A stretch of DNA of 64,000 bases from Tretioscincus oriximinensis (taxonomy: Eukaryota > Chordata > Lepidosauria > Squamata > Gymnophthalmidae): assembly GCA_022410635.1 (NCBI GenBank), contig JAJVDF010000462.1, forward strand, positions 538,883 through 602,882, in the 5' to 3' direction. Positions 1 to 10,079 of this stretch are shown one piece after another. The first letter of the stretch is position 1; each line of letters opens with the position of its first letter. Under the pieces are notes generated by a model. That model did no database searches and was not told where the DNA came from. It was given only the letters and a program-made list of their open reading frames with translations. A program made the translations under genes and the position numbers.

Positions 1-345
1 AAAGAAGAAAGAAGAAGAAAAGGAAGAAGAAGGAAGAAGGAAGAAGAAGAACTGGATTCTTATACCCCGTTTTTCTCACCTTTCAAAGGGACTCAAAGCG
101 GCTTACAAGGGTATTTTGCCCGAAGGCTGACATTCTATCTTCCCCACCAGGCTATGGTGGTTCCCATGTATCTACTTACAGTCAGTTGCAATTTCTTGCA
201 ATTCATGCTTTCGAATAGCAGGGTTGGCTAGAGCTACAGGCTAGTGGAAGGTGCTCACCCCTCCCCACGTCCCACACAGGGCTTCCAAACCCCACCTCCC
301 AGGTGAGAGACTGTTTCCTAAGCGACTGAGCTATCCGTGCCTGCA
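1..345 (-). repeat. tRNA-derived SINE (family B), reversed
   Basis: GAA-rich start, then a 'tataccccg' and 'caaagcggcttacaa' body, ending in a segment that on the minus strand reads GGCACGGATAGCTCAGTCGC, a tRNA-like A-box region. Similar copies lie near 18.95, 39.23, 49.43, 52.12 and 55.20 kb, all in the same reversed orientation. The (GAA)n is the 3' tail of the element. It sits in TET3 intron 1. Confidence 0.75.
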
Positions 346-940
346 GAACCTAAGAGGAGCCCTGCAGAATGGGGCCAGAGCCCATCTGTCCCACACAGCA
401 CCCAATCAATTGCGCCTGGGAATCACAAGAAGATGAAGAAGGCAAAATCTTAACCTGCCTGCTGCTCCAGCCCAGAGGCAAGATATAGAGATCCATCCTA
501 GTAGCTATGGATACCCTTGGCTGCCATGAACTGGTCTAATCCTGTCTTAAAGATATCCAGTCTTTATCCAGACCAATGACCCTCTGGTTTATTTTATTTA
601 TTTATTTACATTTTTATACCGCCCTATACCCAAAGGCCTCAGGGCGGTTAACAATAAAAGCACAGATATTAAAAATAAAGCCATCTAAAAATTGGGGTAG
701 GGACAGCAGTTTCCTCAGCCAAAGGCCAGGCCAAAGAGGTGCGTCTTCAAGCGTTTTCTGAACACACACAGAGATGGTGACTGACGCACCTCAAGGGGGA
801 GAATATTCCACAGCCTGGGGGCTGCCACAGAGAAGGCCTTATTCCGGGTTCCCACCCTCTCTGCCACTGAGGGTGGTGGTACTTTCCCTTCCCATCAGTT
901 TCAAGGAAGGCCCCTGAGATTTTTATCATTGTAATTACCG
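346..940 (-). repeat. CR1/L2-type LINE 3' fragments
   Basis: Two adjoining fragments. The first (346-580) holds the 'gagccc..tgaat..ggcca' and 'ccatcctagtagctatgg' blocks seen many times in this window. The second (575-940) starts with tttattta runs and 'ataccgccctatacccaaag' and ends in 'cacagcctgggggctgcc'. The same two blocks recur at 1.92-2.16, 10.4, 50.7 and 62.6 kb. Class is by resemblance to reptile CR1/L2 tails. Confidence 0.6.
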
Positions 941-1109
941 GTAAATGCACATTTTTTAAAATTTAAATTACTTAGACTGACCTTTGCTGATACCATTCTC
1001 CAAAATTCCTGGACTTTCGCACATTCCCATATCTGAGGTAAATATATTCTGGATCTATGATGCATCCATGTTAAGATCTTCCATTCCCATTTCTATTTTA
1101 TTTTATTTA
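941..1109. other. Unassigned intron sequence
   Basis: No exon or recognisable repeat seen. Confidence 0.4.
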
Positions 1110-1930
1110 GAATCACTGAATCTTAAGAGTTGGAAGGGATCTACAGGGCCATTAAGTCCAACTCCCTGCTCAATGCAGGATTCACTAATCCATCCCAGAC
1201 AGATGGTTGTTCAGACTTTGAACATTTCCAGCAAAGGAGAAGACCTCATCACCTCCTGTGGCAACCCTAATCCACTGGTTTATTACCCCACACAGATAAG
1301 CATTGGGGATAGAGCCAAATACAGTATTATTTATTTATTTATTTACCTACATTTTTATACCGCACTATACCCGAAGGTTTCAGTATAGAAAGCAAAAGCT
1401 CAAAACCCAGAAAAGGAACAATACATTTTGAAAATAAACCACTTTTCATTTGTACAATTGAAGTCGCTGCAAAATAAACGAAGACATTTAACATTACAAT
1501 AACTGCCCTAGGCGGTCATCCAGAAAATGCATTCAACCTCAACCCAAAATTTATACAGAGCCAGCACCTATGTTAGTCTGTACAATTTTTTCAATGCATA
1601 ATATTAAATAAGGCTCAAGAGGAAAATTTCTGATAGCTAATCTACACGGTACCTCCTTCCTTGCAGTTTCATTCCATTGCTTCTAGCCTTTCCATGTGCC
1701 AATGAGAACAAAGCTGATCCCTGTGCCCTGTGAAAAGCCCATCAGGTATTTGAAGGCAGCTCTCAGGCCTCCTCTCAGTCTTCTCTTTTGCAGACTAAAC
1801 ATCCCTATATAGTCATTTCTCCTAGGACCTCATGGTTTCCAGACCACTTATCATCCCTATAACTCTCTTATCAACCTGCTCCGGTTTATCAATGTCCTTT
1901 TTAAATTGGGGTGACCAGAAAGTATTTATT
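1110..1930 (-). repeat. CR1 LINE 3' region, interrupted
   Basis: 'gaatcactgaatcttaagag' followed by 'ttggaagggatctacagggc' is the classic CR1 3' end in reverse. The CR1 match resumes at about 1610-1930 ('cctgctccggtttatcaatg', 'ggggtgaccag'). The interval 1325-1400 is a tttattta/'ataccgcactatacccgaag' block from another element. Confidence 0.7.
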
Positions 1931-2165
1931 CATTTATTTATACATACTACCCTTTGTCCAAAAGTCCCAGGATGTTTAACAATAAAAACTGAATCCATTA
2001 AAAGCAACAATGGTAGGGAAGGGAGAGCCATTCTTTTCAGATAAAACCCAGGTGAAAGGGGTGCATCATCAAGCATTTCCTAATTGTACACAGAGACAGG
2101 GGAGACTATTCTGTAGACTGGGGGCTGCCCCTAAGAAGGCCCTGCCCCAGTTTGGGAAAAGCAGG
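1920..2165 (-). repeat. LINE 3' fragment
   Basis: Same block as 575-940: tttatttata run, 'aaaagtcccaggatgtttaa', then 'tagactgggggctgcccc'. Divergent copy. Confidence 0.55.
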
Positions 2166-3117
2166 CAGGGAGGCGCTTCTTGGAAGTCTGTCACCAGCAC
2201 GTGTTTTCAAGGCAAGCGCCAACTTGCTCTCAACATGTGGGTGGATTTGGTAATCGTGGCTTCCGATGAGGAGCTGCTCTGCAGACTAAGGCAGGCTGGT
2301 GCGCTGTTGCCACCTCTGGTCTGCAGTCACTCGCGTCACGGAGCAGAACGCTGCATGGCTGAGCGTCCCAGCTTCTTCGCTCCCAACTCTCAGTGGTTCT
2401 GGGGATCAGGAGCCCAAGCTGCAGGCCTGACTCATACCAAAACACACAGAGCCTTCCCTACACGTGTGAAAAAATGCATTGGATTGGGGTGGGGGGNNGG
2501 GGGGGAGGTTGGCCAGGTCCTTCAAAACATCTCCATTTCTCCAGGACCACCACAGGTGTCTTGTTGCCCAGGCAACAGGGTCAAGGGACACTCCCTGGAA
2601 AACCAGGAGGTCAGGGTGCAAACCAGGCTCAAATCAGCACCCCATGCCCTGCCTCTCAAGGCCATGCCGATACTGGTTCCTTGGGCTGGAGGGCCCTGTG
2701 GTGGCGACGCCCAGACCAGGGAAGGCTGGAAATGGGCTCTTGAGCACCCAAATCCCCAGACAGGCAGCAACGATGTGCCATCTACACCTATGGGGTTGAA
2801 GCAGCCGTGGGGCCACCGTCTTCCTTCCTGGCCCTCTCCTCAGGCGGCTGGGAAGGGCTGTGTGAGTCACCAGTTCATAACGGCTCATAGGCAAAGAGCA
2901 GAAACTAGAAAATTAGTCAGCAACTGACAGGAAAGCCCAGTGGCCTACTAGGCACAAAAGGACCCAGGAAGGAAGTGCCTTTCGCTCAGAAGCAGAACAC
3001 TGGAGAGGGCAAAATGGGGGAGTCAATCCACCTGGAGATTCCTTCCCAAAAAGTGCTGGCTCAAGCATCCAAGAGTAGCTGCCCCTCCATGCATACAAAC
3101 TCCTGGTGCACATGAAT
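2166..3117. other. TET3 intron sequence without recognised features
   Basis: Moderately GC-rich, with a poly-G run broken by two ambiguous bases near 2488-2506. A long plus-strand open frame crosses it but has no recognisable domain and runs through the poly-G tract. I see no exon. Confidence 0.4.
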
Positions 3118-3630
3118 GCAGGCAGTGGTGGCAGACTTCAGTGGGCTTCCAGTGTCGTGTAGTAGTGAGCGTGTCAGGCTCCCATCTGGAAGTCTCCCAG
3201 TTCAATTTTGGGCTCCTCCACAAAAGCCGGCCGAGTGACCATAGGCTGGTCACAGTTCTTTGGAGCTCTCTTAGTCCCACCTTAATTCCAGCAAGTTTTC
3301 TGTTGAGAACAGAAGATCGTCCAAAACAAAAAAAAAATCTATTTCGATCTCTCAGTTTGACTTCCTAGATTCAGTTTGGGCTTCCCAGTAAGAGCCAGTG
3401 TCATGTAGTAGTTAGTCTCGCGGTTCGATCCCCCATTCCTCCATGAAAGCCAGATGGGTGACCTTGGCCAGTCACAGTTCCTTAGAACTCTCCCAGCCCC
3501 ACCTACTTCATAGGGGGGTGTTGTGGAGAAAGCAACAAAAGCTATATGTGCTGTCCTTTGATTAGCTGCCCTAAGAGCTTCATGTATAGGGCGGGACATA
3601 AGAATAAATACATAAATAAATAAAAAATTC
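3118..3630 (+). repeat. Two Sauria-like SINE copies (family A)
   Basis: A partial copy (about 3118-3290) and a fuller one (about 3389-3630). The fuller copy has 'cggttcgatccccca' (B-box), 'gtgaccttggccagtcacag', 'cagccccacctacttc' and ends 'tatagggcgggacataagaa' with (AAAT)n. These are the landmarks of tRNA-derived SINEs of squamates. Confidence 0.75.
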
Positions 3631-4729
3631 TGTTTCTCCTGCCCCAATGGTAAGATGGGTGAGAAACTGGGACCTTCGACTATAGGGTGGGCGAAAAATC
3701 CAAATAAATATTGTTGAGGACTAATTAAAATCATAAATCTCTGGTTTCTGGGTTTTTGATTTTGCATGTTAAGTGACTGTTAAATTATAGCTGCATTTAA
3801 AGTTCACATATTTCATTTTAATAATAATTTATTAAACCAGATTTTGTACATCACATAAACCCAACAAAGTAGTTGAATAAGAATAAACAGCAAAACGACA
3901 TCCTTAGGAAAGTTCAGCACCAAAATGTTAAAATTCACGACTCCTTGACGATAAATTAGAAAATCAAATAATAAAGTTTCTATATTTTATAAGCGTGTTT
4001 CGCCTTTTCCCCTAACCCACCTAACATCTGGTATGTTTTAATTTATTACATCGCTTCGAGTCTTGTAATCTTTATTTTTGGAATACAGTTTCCCATTCTG
4101 TTAAAAAAAAATTATCTCAAATAGACAGATAAAATCTCTACAATCCAACCTGGACGCAGAGAACGAAATAACGTTGACGTTGAGGATGGAAATGTTTGTT
4201 ATGCGTGAACCTTTATTCCATCTTTTCCAAAAATACTTCCAGCAATTTCCTACATAAGGACATAATAATCGCTTGGAGATTCAGCGCCGAAGTGCACAAT
4301 CAGTGCACTAAGCCTGTCGCGGGGAAGCATGGAGCGCCGGCAACCTTTGCCAAAGTGCAGGAGATCCCAAGCAGAGGGAAGCCAGCCTCTTCTTTTCTAT
4401 GATAAACCAATGATGAAGGAACCCGGGCGTTTGAGCAACATCTCACGGTCAAAGCTGACACACACACAGATACACACAACCCTCCACCAAGACTGTTGCA
4501 AGAAACCCTAAAGCCAGAATCCCGAAGCTGGTTGGAGAGTTCCAGGAAACATTCCTGTTTAGAGCCATCAACAGCTCCTGCACCTTTCGGAGAGAGAAGC
4601 CCAGGACACACCATCTTGCCCAAACGCCCTTCAAAATTAAAGCTGGATGGATAAGGTGAATAAGTGGATTGGTGAAAGATTTTCTCTGTCACACACCGCT
4701 AGGACTAGAGGCCACTCACTCCTTGAAGC
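3631..4729. other. AT-rich intron sequence
   Basis: Low-GC stretch of TET3 intron 1 with no exon or recognised repeat, apart from a short (CA)n near 4456-4478. Confidence 0.4.
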
Positions 4730-4965
4730 TGATGGGTAGAAGGATTGGGAAAGACAAAAGAAAGGGGTCTCTTCACCCACTGGGTTATTGATCCATGGGA
4801 TTCACTCCCAGAAGAGGTGGCAGCCTGGAGAGCTTCCAGATAGGATTAGATAAGTTCATGGAGGACAGGCTATTAGGATGGAAAAATAGGCAGAATTCCT
4901 GAAGTACCTATTGCAGGGCCTCTCAAGCAGAANGAGAAGGTAAAACTTTCTCTGCAAAAGGTACT
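4730..4965 (+). repeat. CR1/L2-type LINE fragment
   Basis: 'ccttgaagctgatgggtaga', 'cttcacccactgggttattg' and 'ggattagataagttcatgga' match the reverse-transcriptase tail seen at 18.2-18.9 kb and elsewhere here. Confidence 0.65.
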
Positions 4966-5454
4966 TTTTGCTCCATNCCAGAGGTAGGATCAAGACATCC
5001 ATCCANGAATTTGTCTCATCCTACAGTAGCATATGGGCGCCAGGCCCCTATTCTGAAATACAGAAANTGACTACAAAGGCATTCAGAATCACTCCATTGC
5101 ACAAGTGGAAACTGCACGGACTTTTCACTTTTCCCAAAATGCCGTGAACCTTCGCTCCCTTGATCAGCAGTTTTCCACAGTTTTCCCAATCCACTAGCCA
5201 CAGGAATTGGCCAGCTCTGAGCAACTGCCAGAACCCACCCACCCCCACCCACCCCCATGCAGACCTGCTGCTGCCTCCTTCAGCTTCCAGCCTGGTGGAC
5301 TCCCAACCCAGTGCCAAGCCAGTCTGGCCTGCTTTCTATGCTCCACCCAACGCCTGCCGGCTGTCAACACCTGTTAAGGAATGAGAGGGANGAGACTCAA
5401 GATAACTATCTGTGTGTTCATTCCTCAATTCAAAGGGAAAAGCCTCTGGAATTT

Positions 5455-5990
5455 AGGACATAAGAAGAGCCCTGTTGGATAGGGCAAGAGCCCACCTAGT
5501 CCAGCCTTCAGTATCACTTAATGGTCCCACCCATTGCCCCAGGGTATCTCCAGCAAAAAGAAGAGGCAAAACCTTAATTCATTGATTCATTCCTTCCATA
5601 AGAGGATCCCTGATGAATGGGGCTCATCTAGTCCAGCTTTGTCTCACCCAGTGCAGTGGCCTATCAATTGCCCCTGGGCATCTCTATCTATCTTCCTTCC
5701 TTCCATCCATCAATGTATAAGAAGAGCCCTGCTGAACCAGGCCACAGCCAACAGTCCAACAGCTGGGCATCTCCACTCCCTGCAACTGACAGAAGTTACC
5801 TACCTGTCCCTCCAGCATGGCACTTGGGCATCCATTGTAGTACATTTGGCTTCCAAGCAGGGCCTTACTAGATTAGGCCACAACCCACCTATTCCAGCGC
5901 TCTGTCTCACCCAGGGGCCCACTGGAGCCCAGTTCCATCTGGTTCTCTTCAGCAAAATGCGAAGGCCAAACCCGTCCCTGCTATCTCATA
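5455..5990 (+). repeat. Serial LINE 3'-end blocks
   Basis: At least four consecutive degenerate blocks, each with 'agccctg.tga.t.gggc', 'ctagtccagc' and 'ca.ttgcccctgggcatctc'. This looks like repeated partial copies of the same 3' segment. The segment 4966-5454 before it shows nothing I can assign apart from a short ccacccacccc run. Confidence 0.55.
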
Positions 5991-6600
5991 TCCTGCCAGG
6001 CTGTTTCAGAGACCTCCTGTCCGCTTCTCCCCCTTGGAAGCCTTCCTGCAGCGTGGCTTAGGGATCCAATTGGAGGAGCTATGCATAGGAGTGGACTGCC
6101 CAGGGTGTCAGCTAGCCTGATGGCAAGTGAGCCCCTGGTGAAGCGGACCCTTTCCGACAGGTGGGGCCACGATGAAGTGGGGCCTGCCCGTCTGCCCAGG
6201 GGTTTACCTGTTTTGAACATACGGGTTCCTGACGCTCTAGGCACGTGCGCAAGCAACCCTGGTAGCTCAGCTTGGTGGTAACTGGCACATGGCTTGTGAT
6301 GTGTTTCGGCTTGACGTGCACACACTGTCACCTCATGCTCCCTCTCACTACGCTTTACGCTGGCATCTAATGGGTGAGCCCCACTTGCCACCCATTCAAC
6401 CACTGGCCATGGGTGGTGGAACCAAAGTAACAGGGACGTCAAGGCACCTTCTCCTCTCCCATGGGCCAGCGGCTGTATCCCTTAAGAGGCGTAGGGGAAG
6501 CCAAAGGGTGCTACATCCTGCCCCAGCCAAGGTCCTTTCCCCAAGGGGCCCTGAACGAACGCTGCCTCCTGCAGGCGACTCAGAAGAGGTGCAGGGCCTG
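5991..6600. other. Intron sequence next to the CpG island
   Basis: GC content rises toward the right. No exon or repeat identified. Confidence 0.35.
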
Positions 6601-6721
6601 GACTGGGTAGCCCCTGACTAAGGGACCCCCACGATGGTCCGCTCAGCTGGAGAGAGGCGCCCTGCGCCACGTGCGCGCAAAGCACCCACTAATCTAGATT
6701 CTTGCGCGCCCAGCAGCCTCT

Positions 6722-6946
6722 CCGGCGAGGAAGAGAGGGGTTTTCTCTGGGCAGCAAGGTTATGGGCTGCTCCCTCCCCTTCCTGATCGTCTCCCCGTCC
6801 TACTTCCTCCTCCACCTCCTCGTTTCCCCCCCCCCCCCCCCCCCCGGCGAGGAAGAGAGGGGTTTTCTCTGGGCAGCAAGGTTATGGGCTGCTCCCTCCC
6901 CTTCCTGATCGTCTCCCCGTCCTACTTCCTCCTCCACCTCCTCGTT
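6722..6946. repeat. 103-bp perfect duplication split by poly-C
   Basis: Bases 6722-6824 and 6844-6946 are identical, offset 122 bp, with a run of about 20 C between them. An ambiguous base follows at 6953. It is either a recent tandem duplication or an assembly duplication across a hard homopolymer. Confidence 0.9.
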
Positions 6947-7180
6947 GCCCCCNCGCCATCCTGACTCCTCCACGTGCGCCCTCGCGAGGCTCCGGCAGGC
7001 AGCTGAAGCGCAAGCAGGAGCCCCGAGGAGGCAGCAGGAGGCGCTGTCCGTCGTCCTCTGCGCGCCATCCAAGCTCCAGAGCGCAGGGGGAAGCGGGGAA
7101 GCGGGCAGGCGGGCGGGCGGGCGGGCGGGCGTCGGGGTGGCCCCCGGGCTCCCCTCCCTGCAGCCTGGTCACGGACTTAC

Positions 7181-7456
7181 CTTCTGCCGCTGCTGGGCGC
7201 CTTCCGCCCGCCCGCCGCCGCCCTTGAGGGCCTCGCACTTGCGCATCCGGCAGATCTGGTGGCTGCTGCTGCGCTTGGCACAGGGCGGGCAGGCGCCGCA
7301 GTTCTCCCGCCGCAGGCAAGGCGCGCACAGGCCGCAGCGCCGCCGCTTCTGCTTGCGAGCAGCCGCTGTCGGGGCTCCGCCGCCGCCGCCGGGGGGACCC
7401 CCAGGGCCCGCGCCCGATGACGCGGCCCCCGCGGGCCCGCCGGGCGCCTCCTCCAT
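7181..7456 (-). CDS. TET3: TET3, CXXC zinc-finger exon (5' part of gene)
   Basis: Encodes the N-terminal DNA-binding part of TET3, the Fe(II)/2-oxoglutarate dioxygenase that oxidises 5-methylcytosine in the nucleus. The 92 codons open with a Gly/Ala/Pro-rich leader (1-33), then a basic run KQKRRR and a CXXC finger with eight cysteines at residues 41, 44, 47, 53, 56, 59, 69 and 74, including CGLCAPC, CGACPPC, HQIC and MRKC. It lacks the KFGG-type spacer of MLL/DNMT1 fingers, as TET1/TET3/CXXC4/CXXC5 do. ATG sits in gccATGg context with an in-frame TGA 13 codons upstream. The exon ends AAG|GTAAGT after a whole codon. CXXC4/5-type genes are the alternative; order next to DGUOK, ACTG2 and STAMBP decides for TET3. 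Catalytic exons are outside the window. Confidence 0.85.
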
Positions 7457-7492
7457 GGCGAGGACGCGGGGGGCCCGTCCGCTGTCCCCCGC

Positions 7493-7561
7493 TCATCGGC
7501 GCCGATGGCCTGGAGACGCGCGGGCGGCGGCTGCTGCTGCTGCTGCTGCTGCTGCGCGCAT
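7493..7561 (-). other. Upstream ORF with poly-Ala in TET3 leader
   Basis: ATG at 7561 followed by CGC and eight GCA codons plus GCC codons, stopping at TGA (7495-7493), 36 bases before the TET3 ATG and in the same frame. If transcription begins upstream of 7561 this 22-codon frame could lower initiation at the main start. Translation is inference. Confidence 0.45.
7531..7555. repeat. (CTG)8 triplet repeat
   Basis: Eight perfect CTG units on the plus strand, hence (CAG)8 in the presumed TET3 5' leader. A shorter (CAG)n tract lies near 8091-8108. Confidence 0.9.
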
Positions 7562-8140
7562 GGCGGCGCGGGGGCCACGCCGGAGAGGGCCCCGCTCCTG
7601 CTCCTCGCGCTCCTGCTGTTGTGTGTCTAGCGGGAGGGAGGGCGCTGCTGCGTCCCGCCCCCTGCCGCCCCCTGCCCGGAAGGGGAGGGCGCCCCCCACC
7701 GACGGCTTTCTGTATGGATTCACCTCGAGCCCCCTCGACGACGAAGCCCAGCCCAGGCCGCGACCCCCCAAAACAGCCCGATGGAGCCCCCAGTAACGGC
7801 GGCCTCGAGCCAGAGCGAGAGGAAGGTGGGGGGGCGGCCCGAGGGGCTCCTGGGTCCTCCTTTGTTCTGCCCGGGGGCTGGGCGAGGGGCGGGCGGGCGC
7901 GCAGCTGCTGACTCAGCCACCACGGGGAGACCCCCCCCTCCTCTCGACCAAGCGGAGGCGGCGCCCCTCCCTCCTCGCAAACGCGGATGGGGCTGGGGGT
8001 CCCTCTGCTGTCTTGCTGCTGGGCAGGATCCTTCCTTCCCGTGGCCACGCCCTCGTTCCTGGGGGGAAGGGGGGGGGAGAGCAAACGAGGGCAGCAGCAG
8101 CAGCAGCAAGCTCCTAGAGGTGCCAACGGGAGAGGACATT

Positions 8141-8690
8141 TCTGGGTCCCAGAACTCCCAAGGGCCCCCCCTCCTCTCGAAGAGTCCCCCTTCCTCCCCC
8201 CAAAAATCCCTTTTTCTGCCTGGTCACGTTCTTACCCCAGCCAAAGGCCCTTGGAGCCTTCCACGTTTTGCTTTGCACAGAAGCAGACCGCGTACCCAGC
8301 CCGTGGGCCACCCTCCCATAGGAAGCCCAGGGGCCCTTGTCCCATACCAGGCAACTACAGGACCATCACCTTCAAAGGAGATGCCCTAAGGGGACCATCA
8401 CCCCCACCTTCGAGGCCCCTGTGAGCACTGTGGGGGTTCCTGACACCTTGGGAAAGGGCTACCTCCCAGCCTGAGAATCTGGACTGGCACAATCCCACTG
8501 GCAGACCCCACTGGCAAATGGAGCAGCCCCACAAGCCCCCTCCCAAGGCACCTCGGCTTCCTCATGGAGTCCTTTTGATGAACAGTGGAGGGGTCCCAGC
8601 CAGAGCGGCCTCANTTCTTCCCCCAAACCCCCTAAAATACAATAAATCCAAAAAAAAACCAACCACACAAAAGATCTACTGACACCCTTA
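8141..8690. other. DGUOK-TET3 intergenic spacer
   Basis: C-rich, no exon seen. TET3 starts about 1.2 kb past the likely DGUOK polyadenylation signal, so the genes are close, head to tail on the minus strand. Confidence 0.5.
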
Positions 8691-8692
8691 GT

Positions 8693-8698
8693 TTTATT
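8693..8698 (-). terminator. DGUOK: Probable DGUOK polyadenylation signal
   Basis: AATAAA on the minus strand, followed 20-50 bases on by a GT-rich stretch (the complement of 'accaaccacacaa'). No other AATAAA was noticed between the stop codon and here. Confidence 0.5.
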
Positions 8699-10010
8699 AA
8701 CTTACCCACCAGGCATTTAATAATTCAAGGGGAACATGGAACCTACAAGCAATGGGAGTCCATCTTTTGAATCCCAAAGGAGTTCAGCTGGCACCGAACC
8801 AATGTCCCGAAACTGGGAAACTGAAGATCCGGTGGTACAAAAAGGGCACCTTAAATGCCCACGGCCCCAGTGGCAGCAACCACATTTGCCACACAAAAAC
8901 CCCAGTGTCCTCCACATGTTCTGGTTGGCACAGATGGCAGGAGTGTGCCNTGCAGCTGGCTGGTGCCCACCTGGCACGTGCTGCTGGAAAAGATCTTTTG
9001 ATGGCTCTAGAGATAAACCTGCAAAGTGGCACCTGGCACCCAGCCTAGAAGCTCCACCAGGCATCAGTTGCCTCTTGGCATTTTCTCTGTCAGTGAAGCA
9101 GCCCTCTATTTGCTGGATCTGATCCTCCCAGTCTGAAAGCTGCCCGTTCCTTACCGAAATGTTTCCAGTAGGAAATTCGTATCACCCGCGTGCAAGGAGG
9201 AGAGGAGGGTTATAAGGAANCCTGATAAAAACCCAGGGTCCAGTTGGCAAATAGGAGGCCCACACAATGGGCAGGATTCTGCCTCTAAACTGCCTCTCTG
9301 TCTCCCCAGAAGTGCCAAGCAGAATGATCAGGGTGCAAACAGAAGCCGAGTTGCCCCCAGATCTCCAGAGGAAGGAAGCCCACGATGAAGCGCCTGGGTG
9401 CCACCAGCTTCAGAGCTCGCTAGGNAGAGGCGCCACCATCCTTGAGGCCTGGTTAGAGCGTGAGAGGAACGTCCTAGACCCAAGAGACCTTTCTGCACTG
9501 GTGGCCCAAGAGTGATTTGCTTTTCTTTAGATGCGTAAGACGCAAAGTCACGGGCCAGGCTCTTCTGCCTGACCCCTCTGCTGGTCCCCAAAATGTTTCA
9601 GACCTGTCTGACTTCTGTCCTTCCACTCAGCGGAGGCATCCAGCACCTGGGCAAAGGAAAGAGGTCCAGAGATTGAGAAGGGCTCAGCTTTTGAGANGCC
9701 AGATGTGAGCTAAGGGTACCTGGCCGACAGCATGGATCCCACAGATTGGCTGGCAGAAAGCAGCACAGGTCCAGGACCCCTGTGGTCAGGCCAGACGTGG
9801 AATGTCGGAGGCTGAAGGACTTCTACAAGGTAACAGACTGGGGAGCCCGTTGTCCCCTGCGCTTCACCTGTTGACCCTCTGNCTTCCGGAGCTGCAGCTG
9901 GGCCTACAAAGGAGTTCAGGGTCCTGCAGCAGAAGATCCANGTCAAGGTGCTCCCAGTCTTGTGACCATCCAAAGCCCGGAGGGATCCTCAGTCAAAGCT
10001 CCAAGAGCCT
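8699..10010 (-). other. DGUOK: DGUOK 3' UTR (inferred)
   Basis: About 1.3 kb between the exon 7 stop and the nearest AATAAA, with no repeats recognised. A shorter UTR using a non-canonical signal is possible. Confidence 0.4.
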
Positions 10011-10079
10011 CTAGGAGGAGGCCACTGCCAAAGCGGAAGGATGGGGNCCCTGGACCAGGGTGTTCATAAAACTTCTCAC
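10011..10079 (-). CDS. DGUOK: DGUOK exon 7 (C-terminus)
   Basis: Follows the acceptor cttttcttttag. Begins VRSFMNTL, matching the V-x-T/S-F-V/M-x-x-L end of DGUOK, but then has no stop and continues 14 codons to TAG at 10013-10011. One ambiguous base lies in the extension. An indel or divergence could explain the longer tail. Confidence 0.75.
   Translation of the reverse strand: MRSFMNTLVQXPHPSALAVASS

Larger units (their letters stand above)
6600..8140 (-). promoter_or_regulatory. TET3: CpG island around TET3 first coding exon
   Basis: Very GC-rich, CpG-dense sequence surrounding the CXXC exon, with a (gcgg)n-like run near 7102-7130 and several poly-C/poly-G runs. It probably carries the promoter for the long CXXC-containing TET3 transcript. 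The transcription start is not visible from sequence. DGUOK probably ends about 0.5 kb beyond the right edge of this island. Confidence 0.7.

Noticed and set aside
2010..2927. 305-codon plus-strand open frame
   Set aside because: Begins in a LINE fragment, passes through a poly-G tract with ambiguous bases, and overlaps several other open frames; no recognisable domain.
5534..6061. 175-codon plus-strand open frame
   Set aside because: Lies across serial LINE 3'-end blocks and shows no protein similarity to known families.
6882..8126. 414-codon minus-strand open frame in the TET3 CpG island
   Set aside because: It overlaps the CXXC exon in another frame, is extremely Gly/Pro/Arg-rich, and contains an ambiguous codon. 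GC-rich DNA has few stops, and no domain is visible.
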